Virus record (IMG/VR): IMGVR_UViG_3300035698_007456
Location: 1-38,854 of that record
Source of the DNA: a virus
Strand: one strand, 5' to 3'
DNA length: 38,854 nucleotides
The notes beneath the pieces were generated by a model. It saw only the letters and a list, made by a program, of their open reading frames with translations. It ran no database searches and had not been told where the DNA came from. Both the position numbers and the translations under genes were made by a program. Position 1 is the first letter of the stretch. Each line of letters begins with the position of its first letter. Shown here one piece after another: positions 32,961 to 38,854 of this stretch.

Positions 32961-35323
32961 TACACTTTCACCTCAACACCGATCAACTCGTTAAGTCTCG
33001 GTATGGTCTGGTCTATACGGTGAGCAGAGAAGTGTGTATCTGGAAGCGACTTTCTTGCAAGGTCAAAGAACGCTCTAGCTCTTTTGAGATGCAGATAAGC
33101 AATATCGTTCTTCGGCTGATAGAAGTCAGGGTCCAGCTCCATGGCTTTCATGAACAACGCTTCAGCCGCGTCGAGCTTATCTTCGTTAACGAATTCCAAT
33201 GCGATGTTGTAGTATGGTATCGCATCTTCTGGGTCGTCTTCTATCGCAAGCCTGTTAAGCTTTCCATACCACCCGATCTTACTGTGATGCCCACCTTCGA
33301 GGAATCCGCTGTGTTGTATATTCAACCCCTTTGGTATACGCACCTTGAAATCTACGTTCTTATCTTTCCGTAGATCGCGCAATGATTTATCGAGAGTCTC
33401 GTGTACTCTTCGGAAGAACTTAACGCCCTCTCGTCTCTGCCACAACCTTACAACCTCAGACTGGGACGCAACCCCACCGTGCTGATAGTTGATTACGTTG
33501 ATTAGATACGCATTGATTTGCAAGTCTTCGATCTTGCGACGTATAAGGTCTGGCCTGTCGAAGTTCTCGTCGAAGTCCATCACAAGAATCCAGCGATTCG
33601 TCGCATGCTTCAACGCATAGTTGCGGGCCTTGGCAAAGTGGTCACACCATTTGAAATGAACTACCTTGCATCCGAGAGACTCAGCTATCTCGACCGTATT
33701 ATCCAGTGACCCTGTATCGCAGTACACGAACTCGCTGAACAGTTGCTGGTTCTGGTCCCAGAACTCATAGAACTTATCGCCGATGTCCCGCCCTATCATT
33801 ACAAGCGAGATCTGATTATCTTCGGTCCACGGAGACATCTTCAATTCAAATTCGTTCACGAGATGGTTGTACGTGGTATCACCAACGAGCAACGGGTTTG
33901 GATTCTCATCCAGCTCGTTATAGAAATCGTACTTAGGTTTACATAGCCCGTCGAAATCCCAGTACCCGTAATGCTTCACACGGTACGGTGTCATACGCAA
34001 ATTGAACGCAGCGAACTCAGGTATGTTACCACAATGCAAACCCTTGTCTGTACCAGCAACGATAGCCTGCATTGGTTCGTTCTTGAACATCCTATATCCG
34101 GCAATGACTCCCCATATGCCGTCTGTGCGTACGTTCTCCATTCCGCGCCAGAACGTGTACCAATGAAAACCGTATGCTTTGATGTGAGGATTGTGTGGCT
34201 TCATCAAGTCTTGCACCACGCTTCTACTGAATGCATCTTCGAATACTTCATCAGCGTCGATGACTATGATCCAGTCTGGGTCGAATTTCTTTGCCTCATC
34301 TATAATCCAGTTCCGATCTCGTCGCTCATCGAACTCTATATCCTGATGTTTGTAAGACAGTACAAAGTCTTTGTACTTCTCCATGGCACACAGCTCTTCT
34401 GTTCCATCTGTGGAGCCGTCGTCGAGGATTACAATACCGTCTGCAAAGTCCATCGTACGGTCAAGCATCATCTCCATCTTGGCGAGTATGCCATCTTTCA
34501 CACGACAACATGCGACAAGCTTCTTGTCTTGCTCGTTTTCCTTATCCCATTTATCGAAGAACATCTGCCGCATACTAAGGCCACGCATACCGTCGCCGAG
34601 ATTGCCTTCGTCGAATGTCCTGCTACCGAAGTGGAAGATGTATACGGATCGGTCTATCAAGCCAGACCATCCTTTAGCCTGCGCACGTAGGAGGAGATCG
34701 TTGTCCTCGAACCCGCCAGGGTGGAATCGTTCGTCGAACAGACCTACATCTTCGAGGCACTCTCTCGTTATCATGAAGCAGAAACCTGAGATGAATCCTG
34801 CAAGCTGTGCAGTGACACCCATGTTAAGCTTTCTATGGTATGCCCATTGCTCGTACTGCTCGAAGTCGAAATCGCCGGGAAGAGGCTCGGCCTGTATGCC
34901 GCCTACGTAGTTGGATACAGGTCCGATGATACCGAATCTGCGATGCTCTTGTTTTTTCTGTATTGCGTTTAGGTCCATCACGAAATACTCAAGCCATCCT
35001 CTGAAAAATTCTACATCGTTGTTTGTCACTACGATGTAATCACCCTTAGCTACCTTCAGCCCGTGATTGCATCCGCCGCCGTATCCTGCGTTCTCTTCGA
35101 GATGGATGGTTGTTAACGGAAAGCCGAGGAAATCTTTGTTGTTGCCGCTCTCGATTGATTCGAGAAACTCCTTTGTCCCATCACTTGACCCGTTGTTCAC
35201 AACGATAACCTCAGTCTCATGCAGTGGAGAGGTATTACGCAGAGACTCTAAGCACATCATTGTATATTTCAACTGGTTAAAGACTGGGATTACTACTGAG
35301 TATTTTATACTATTCTCTGTCAT
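32960..35323 (-). CDS. Triple GT2-family glycosyltransferase with C-terminal TPR-like repeats
   Basis: A 787-residue protein with three GT-A (family 2) domains. Domain 1 (1 to about 235): YSVVIPVFNQ, VVNNGSSDGT, acidic motif NND (101-103). Domain 2 (about 265-480): GIVILDDGSTDGTEEL, with DAD in WIIVIDADEVF. Domain 3 (about 500-690): QISLVMIGRDIG, CDTGSLDNTVEIAES, then DFD in WILVMDFDENF. The last 80 residues (IPYYNIALEFVNEDKLDAAEALFMKAMELDP) look like TPR repeats. GT2 enzymes transfer sugars from nucleotide-sugar donors. It could glycosylate a virion protein or a host surface glycan. It lies between connector genes, an unusual place, and its ATG overlaps no neighbour while its stop overlaps the next start by one base. 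Confidence 0.92.
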   Translation of the reverse strand: MTENSIKYSVVIPVFNQLKYTMMCLESLRNTSPLHETEVIVVNNGSSDGTKEFLESIESGNNKDFLGFPLTTIHLEENAGYGGGCNHGLKVAKGDYIVVTNNDVEFFRGWLEYFVMDLNAIQKKQEHRRFGIIGPVSNYVGGIQAEPLPGDFDFEQYEQWAYHRKLNMGVTAQLAGFISGFCFMITRECLEDVGLFDERFHPGGFEDNDLLLRAQAKGWSGLIDRSVYIFHFGSRTFDEGNLGDGMRGLSMRQMFFDKWDKENEQDKKLVACCRVKDGILAKMEMMLDRTMDFADGIVILDDGSTDGTEELCAMEKYKDFVLSYKHQDIEFDERRDRNWIIDEAKKFDPDWIIVIDADEVFEDAFSRSVVQDLMKPHNPHIKAYGFHWYTFWRGMENVRTDGIWGVIAGYRMFKNEPMQAIVAGTDKGLHCGNIPEFAAFNLRMTPYRVKHYGYWDFDGLCKPKYDFYNELDENPNPLLVGDTTYNHLVNEFELKMSPWTEDNQISLVMIGRDIGDKFYEFWDQNQQLFSEFVYCDTGSLDNTVEIAESLGCKVVHFKWCDHFAKARNYALKHATNRWILVMDFDENFDRPDLIRRKIEDLQINAYLINVINYQHGGVASQSEVVRLWQRREGVKFFRRVHETLDKSLRDLRKDKNVDFKVRIPKGLNIQHSGFLEGGHHSKIGWYGKLNRLAIEDDPEDAIPYYNIALEFVNEDKLDAAEALFMKAMELDPDFYQPKNDIAYLHLKRARAFFDLARKSLPDTHFSAHRIDQTIPRLNELIGVEVKV

Positions 35324-35334
35324 GTGTTTGTATC

Positions 35335-35943
35335 CTAAACTACAAAGTTATCCTCGAGACACTTAAGCTCCTGATGATGCGTGATTCCAGGTCTGCTATA
35401 GTATGTCGATACGCGTTCAACGCGGAACGTGTCACCCCCTGTGACAACATAGTCATCGCGCTGAGGTTCGAAGGTGCGAGTTGTGCGGTTGTCGAAGAAC
35501 AGAAGCATGTCAGCAGTAGGGACTGGCCCTGGTATCCCTGAATAAATACCGCCTTGCATAGGGTTGTCTTCCTTACCACACATCGCAGATCCTCGTAATA
35601 CAGTCCGTAGTTTGCGGCCCCCTTTCCTTAGAATCATTGTTACTGTTCCGTTAAGGTAAGCTCCCGGCCACACCATCTTAGCTTCGAGTGTCGCCGTGAT
35701 TATATTCGACATTGTAGCTAACCCGCTTGAGCTTACCGAGAGTATCTGCGATACGGTAGACCCATCATACGTACCTGATAATTCAACCATGCATGACGTA
35801 GTGGTTAGGTTCTGATATGTAAGGCGAAACGGCTGATCGTCAGAATAAGATATAGACGTAGCCGTTGTACCGACAGCGCCAGTGTACAGCACATCGGTCT
35901 TGTAGTAAAATGCAACTGAAGCGTTTTTGAAAGGCAGCACCAT
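35335..35943 (-). CDS. Head-tail stopper-like protein with beta-rich N-terminal extension
   Basis: A 202-residue protein whose ATG shares a base with the stop of the connector gene. The C-terminal half (TMILRKGGRKLRT...ADMLLFFDNRT...YVVTGGDTFRVERVSTYYSRPGITHHQELKC) has the layout of stopper proteins such as SPP1 gp16. The first 95 residues form a Ser/Thr-rich beta domain that is extra to that family. It is placed between the connector and the glycosyltransferase gene. The stopper role is inferred from order and composition. Confidence 0.6.
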   Translation of the reverse strand: MVLPFKNASVAFYYKTDVLYTGAVGTTATSISYSDDQPFRLTYQNLTTTSCMVELSGTYDGSTVSQILSVSSSGLATMSNIITATLEAKMVWPGAYLNGTVTMILRKGGRKLRTVLRGSAMCGKEDNPMQGGIYSGIPGPVPTADMLLFFDNRTTRTFEPQRDDYVVTGGDTFRVERVSTYYSRPGITHHQELKCLEDNFVV

Positions 35944-36500
35944 TAGATAGCCATTTTATACATGTCGAGCACTTCTCGCTGTTCAGAGCTTATTGCTACG
36001 TCGCCTACTTTATATGTGCGAGCATAGTTGCCCATGCGAATTGATGCGATTGTGGAGTCTGGCAAGCTGTCTAGTTTGTTGAATTTGTCACGTGTCATAC
36101 TCATGCAGACCCACTTGATTGAGTCTGGAACATCTGTGAACCCGTACTGGTATATGATGTTCGAATTCTTGAACAACACACTTGTGTCCCATGTCTTCAT
36201 CATCACTATGCCTGCGCCTGCGTCTGATATGTAGTATTTAGTAGCTGTAAATAAAGTACCCTCGTCAGTGATAGACGCTATGCTTATTATCGGGTACTTG
36301 GTGCAAACCAATTTTGAATTTGGAACGTCGTTTAAGATCCACTCGTTCTTTGTGTGTTCATGGAAATCAGTACGGCAATACCTTGCTATCCAGTCAGACG
36401 TACCACGAATAATGATGTCGTATACATCGTCGTTATCCGTTGACGTGTCCGAGATAAACTCTTTGAATTCCTTTACTGACGCAAGGTATATCCTGCCCAT
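35943..36500 (-). CDS. Head-tail connector (adaptor) protein
   Basis: A 185-residue protein. The helical start, then DDVYDIIIRGTSDWIARYCRTDF and KWVCMSMTRDKFN, fits HK97 gp6 / SPP1 gp15-type adaptors, where helices are followed by a beta hairpin (TKYYISDAGAGIVMMKTW). It lies after the capsid gene. ATG overlaps the upstream 38-residue gene stop by one base (TAATG). Confidence 0.75.
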   Translation of the reverse strand: MGRIYLASVKEFKEFISDTSTDNDDVYDIIIRGTSDWIARYCRTDFHEHTKNEWILNDVPNSKLVCTKYPIISIASITDEGTLFTATKYYISDAGAGIVMMKTWDTSVLFKNSNIIYQYGFTDVPDSIKWVCMSMTRDKFNKLDSLPDSTIASIRMGNYARTYKVGDVAISSEQREVLDMYKMAI

Positions 36501-36616
36501 TACTTTCTCCGAGCTTTACTTGCATGTCCAGGTAGGTAGTTAGCCACGCCGGACTTCTCATGGGATGATTTGATCTTTATCTCGCTGCCGCATCCACAGA
36601 GGCATGTGTACTCCAT
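36500..36616 (-). CDS. 38-residue CxCGCG micro-protein
   Basis: A short frame, METYC-like start (MEYTCLCGCGSEIKIKSSH) and a basic end (HASKARRK). CLCGCG plus two His (SSHEK and PGHAS) could bind zinc. The ATG at 36616 has GAAGAAGG upstream but at short distance. Its TAA overlaps the connector ATG. Position, coupling and conserved-looking Cys/Gly/His support a real gene; function is unknown. Confidence 0.5.
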   Translation of the reverse strand: MEYTCLCGCGSEIKIKSSHEKSGVANYLPGHASKARRK

Positions 36617-36624
36617 GCCTTCTT

Positions 36625-36993
36625 CTAGCTTGCGTTTCCCGTTAGGAAGATATGTGTACGTGATAACAGCTGCTTTCCAGATTCTGATACATCGACAATC
36701 TTAACCTCTTCTATAGGAGGCTCTTTAACGGCGACCGTCTCATTCACTTCGACAACCTCTGTTACTTTTTCAGGCTTCGGAGCCAGTCTCGCTGCCTCAG
36801 CCGCCTTGTATTCTTCTGTGATATCGACGAAGTTGATATTCAAAAGATGCATCCTTGCAAAATCATTATTACACTTGGCAATACCTTTGACTACAGTAAC
36901 ATTTTCGTGATATGTTTTTACACACCAGGCTACATGGTCTTCAGCGTTCTGGTAGTCAGGTTCATACCGTAGGATATATTTGTATTCAGACAT
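36625..36993 (-). CDS. Hypothetical protein following major capsid gene
   Basis: A 122-residue protein starting MSEYKYILRYEP at ATG 36993 (GGAG about 9 bases upstream); a second ATG 15 bases earlier has AAGGA too close to be better. The first 70 residues are globular with YHENVTVVKGIAKCNND. The rest is Pro/Glu/Val-rich (EVVEVNETVAVKEPPIEEVKI) and probably extended. It could be a capsid accessory or connector protein. No family recognised. Confidence 0.7.
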   Translation of the reverse strand: MSEYKYILRYEPDYQNAEDHVAWCVKTYHENVTVVKGIAKCNNDFARMHLLNINFVDITEEYKAAEAARLAPKPEKVTEVVEVNETVAVKEPPIEEVKIVDVSESGKQLLSRTHIFLTGNAS

Positions 36994-37038
36994 CTGTGCT
37001 GTCTCCATTCCTTATGCTTTGTCGTGTTGAAGCGGAGT

Positions 37039-37082
37039 GGAGTAGGGAAGCCATGACGCAAGCGACTCGACTTCCCTACTCC
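37039..37082 (-). terminator. Hairpin downstream of the capsid gene
   Basis: A perfect 12-bp inverted repeat, GGAGTAGGGAAG (37039-37050) with CTTCCCTACTCC (37071-37082), in the 117-base gap after the major capsid gene. There is no T run on the minus-strand side, so a partial terminator, mRNA processing site or 3'-end stabiliser are equally possible. Confidence 0.5.
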
Positions 37083-37110
37083 GGCAACAGAAAAACAATG
37101 TGACCGTAAC

Positions 37111-38034
37111 CTACGAGGTAAGAATACCAGTAAGTTTGGAGCACATGAGCGTGTTTTCCAGTACAAGAACCTGATCGCAATAGATTTCGAACGCGGTGTT
37201 CTGCGTTGTAGTCTTTGCCAGCTCCTCATACGTGAGCTTGGTGAGCTCAGAAATCCACGTATACTTCGTGTCGACAATGAACATCGTACTCGCGTTTCCG
37301 CCAGTGTTCGCTGTCACTGCGCCACTCGTAAACGTTTGTGTGTCAAGACATCTGGTAGATACGAAAATCGGGATGTTGTTGTACGACATCGTGATGAATC
37401 CACCTTTTGTTTCTACAGTACCAACGAAGCGTTGGCTAGCCTGAAGCAATGCGTTAAGCTGTCTACGCACCGCCTTGGACACGATGATCATGTCCGGCAG
37501 TCCTGCAGCCTTATCGATAACTTCATCGATTTTGGCGAGTGTGAGAGCTATACCAGTGCTCCCGGTCGTCATGGCTACGGTCTGAGTTGATGTAATCAGG
37601 ACGTTGAGTCCGTCATACGAGTCTGTGTCGTCGGAATTATCACCCCAGAGTAGGGCCCATTCCTCGAAATCTTTGAAGTCATCTACTCGCCCTTCAATCT
37701 CTTTGGCGAGGATCTGACCGTAAGATTTGCCGACGGCTTCGAGCTTCCTTGTTACTGTACCCTTCGCGATGATCGTGCGGAAGGTATATTTAGTCTGCTC
37801 GTAAGATGATTTTCTGTTGGTGGGCGTGTCCGTATCAGCTACGAACTCCGCAACAGTGGTGTTTGCAGTACGCATGTTGATGTACTCTGCGTCACCACTT
37901 CCTGGTTTACGTGGCAGTTGCTGCCGAATCGGGTTCTTATATTCAACAAGCTGGGCAATGATCTTGTTGATATTCGGCTGCATTAGTTCGCTGCCAGCTG
38001 CGCTTATATCAAGCGCCTTACTAAGTTCTGACAT
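37111..38034 (-). CDS. Major capsid protein, HK97 fold
   Basis: A 307-residue protein with CGGAGGAATTGG before ATG 38034. It starts MSELSKALDISAAGSELMQP. AEFVADTDTPTNRKSSYEQTKYTFRTIIAKGTVTRKLEAVG matches the E-loop and spine region, with DMIIVSKAVRRQLNALL and YNNIPIFVST in the A domain, typical of HK97-fold capsid proteins. The preceding gene encodes protease and scaffold. Capsomer assembly is inferred from family. Confidence 0.92.
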   Translation of the reverse strand: MSELSKALDISAAGSELMQPNINKIIAQLVEYKNPIRQQLPRKPGSGDAEYINMRTANTTVAEFVADTDTPTNRKSSYEQTKYTFRTIIAKGTVTRKLEAVGKSYGQILAKEIEGRVDDFKDFEEWALLWGDNSDDTDSYDGLNVLITSTQTVAMTTGSTGIALTLAKIDEVIDKAAGLPDMIIVSKAVRRQLNALLQASQRFVGTVETKGGFITMSYNNIPIFVSTRCLDTQTFTSGAVTANTGGNASTMFIVDTKYTWISELTKLTYEELAKTTTQNTAFEIYCDQVLVLENTLMCSKLTGILTS

Positions 38035-38102
38035 CCAATTCCTCCGTGAGGTTAACTGGTCCTGCTGTGATACTGCTGGTGCAACAAAGACGATAGCTCG
38101 AC

Positions 38103-38762
38103 TTACTCGCTACGTTCGCGAGCCTCGCAAACCATCGCAAGACGAGTAGAAATATCAGCTTCCTGATACTCTGCTGTCTTTTCCATCTCCGAAAGACCTT
38201 TGTCCGCGTCGGCAACGACTTTTGAATCTTCTTCCTTCTTGTCGTCTGCGGTCTTACGCGCATGTACCTGCGGTGTAGCCTTTCCTTTTCTGTTTGGCAT
38301 AGCTTTCAGAACGAGATTAGTGAGTTTGCTGACAGTTGATTCGAGATCCTTCACGGTCTTACCAAGCACCAGAAGTTCCCCGACTGTCTGTGTCAGTTCA
38401 TTCACTTTCGATATAGCACCCTTGACGGTTTTCGTGATATCACCTGCAAGCACGTTGACTTCACCGACAGAGCTTTCAACCTCTGTGGTGGTATCAGCGT
38501 CAGATGTGGTATCAGCGTCAGGTTCTACGTCAGGTTCGGCATCGGCAACAACATCCGGCTCGTCTGAGTCGTCTGCTGTGTCGGTATCTACTGCATCAGT
38601 AGTTGCGCTATCGTCTACTGGCTTCGTCGCTTCCGCAATATCAGCCAGCAAATCGTCCTTCGTTTCTTCGTCACAATCGAGGGCTGCAATTTTCTCTGAG
38701 AGAGAAAGCTTTACCTCGTTGTCATCAGAAACACTGTCACCAGTGACAACATCATTTGCCAT
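38103..38762 (-). CDS. Nested scaffold protein from internal start
   Basis: ATG 38762 (MANDVVTGDS) lies within the longer frame and is preceded by AAGGAAGGAG five bases upstream, one of the best ribosome binding sites in the window. It would yield a separate 219-residue scaffold without the protease, as Nu3 is made inside C in lambda. The sequence is a helical head (SLSEKIAALDCDEETKDDLLADIAEATK), an acidic Thr/Asp-rich middle and a helical C-terminal half. Confidence 0.65.
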   Translation of the reverse strand: MANDVVTGDSVSDDNEVKLSLSEKIAALDCDEETKDDLLADIAEATKPVDDSATTDAVDTDTADDSDEPDVVADAEPDVEPDADTTSDADTTTEVESSVGEVNVLAGDITKTVKGAISKVNELTQTVGELLVLGKTVKDLESTVSKLTNLVLKAMPNRKGKATPQVHARKTADDKKEEDSKVVADADKGLSEMEKTAEYQEADISTRLAMVCEARERSE

Positions 38763-38854
38763 TCGAACTCCTTCCTTATAACTTTTGGCGATGTAGTAAT
38801 CTAAGACTTCGGCTTCGACATTACCCGGCACGCTTACAATGGATGTCTCTACAA
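38103..38854 (-). CDS. Prohead protease C-terminus fused in frame to scaffold, cut by window edge
   Basis: The frame is open from the window edge to the stop at 38103. The first visible residues, ETSIVSVPGNVEAEVLDYY, match the C-terminal strand of HK97-type prohead proteases (the usual ExSIVxVPANPxA). The frame continues without stop into a scaffold-like protein. The scaffold portion is acidic and low-complexity (DTDTADDSDEPDVVAD and similar at about residues 80-130) with a helical, coiled-coil-like part (VNELTQTVGELLVLG) and a basic stretch. The joint product resembles lambda C/Nu3, where the protease carries the scaffold at its C-terminus. The catalytic region lies outside the window. Confidence 0.7.
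   Translation of the reverse strand, partial: VETSIVSVPGNVEAEVLDYYIAKSYKEGVRMANDVVTGDSVSDDNEVKLSLSEKIAALDCDEETKDDLLADIAEATKPVDDSATTDAVDTDTADDSDEPDVVADAEPDVEPDADTTSDADTTTEVESSVGEVNVLAGDITKTVKGAISKVNELTQTVGELLVLGKTVKDLESTVSKLTNLVLKAMPNRKGKATPQVHARKTADDKKEEDSKVVADADKGLSEMEKTAEYQEADISTRLAMVCEARERSE

Noticed and set aside
38200-38781. Plus-strand Ser/Thr-rich 193-residue frame opposite the scaffold
   Set aside because: It is the reverse image of an Asp/Thr-rich acidic scaffold and has no independent support.

Overview
The window is a segment of a tailed double-stranded DNA phage (or prophage) genome with siphovirus architecture. Evidence is an HK97-type capsid protein, a head-tail connector set, a 1381-residue tape measure protein and a lambda-like tail tip (L, NlpC/P60 and J-type proteins in order). 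Host and genus cannot be named. A lipoprotein with a C-terminal membrane segment that looks like a unimolecular spanin, plus the lambda-like tail tip, point to a Gram-negative host. No integrase, tRNA, terminase, holin or endolysin is visible here.

Layout. (1) Bases 1-4222, plus strand: an accessory operon with two unknown proteins, a JAMM/JAB metalloprotease, an E1/ThiF-like adenylating enzyme, a roughly 560-base structured non-coding region holding two copies of one RNA module, a protein with two ubiquitin-like beta-grasp domains, a small unknown gene and a strong terminator. (2) Bases 4223-14591, plus strand: a sigma70-type promoter drives the replication/recombination block. It contains an SNF2-like helicase, a P-loop kinase-like ATPase, a RecB/Cas4-like Fe-S nuclease, several Cys-rich small proteins, a possible DNA-binding protein, and a TOTE-type primase fused to an AAA+/SF3-like helicase. 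It ends at a convergent hairpin. (3) Bases 14601-38854, minus strand: the virion block. In transcription order it holds a prohead protease-scaffold fusion (cut by the window edge), major capsid protein, connector genes, a three-domain glycosyltransferase, tail terminator, tail tube, frameshifted tail chaperones, tape measure, tail tip, a caspase-fold-like protein, two tandem tail fibre genes, two small genes and the spanin candidate.

How it fits together. The left operon carries the three core parts of a ubiquitin-like modification pathway (modifier, activating enzyme, deconjugase) with no recognisable E2 or E3. It resembles the PRTRC and bacterial Ubl operons but sits in a phage early region, with an unusual duplicated structured RNA between the E1 and modifier genes. 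This is the strongest candidate for an undescribed system in the window. The virion block has further surprises: six-bladed kelch-like propellers in both the tail-tip protein and one fibre, a triple GT-A glycosyltransferase among connector genes, and a Cys/His dyad protein between tail tip and fibres.
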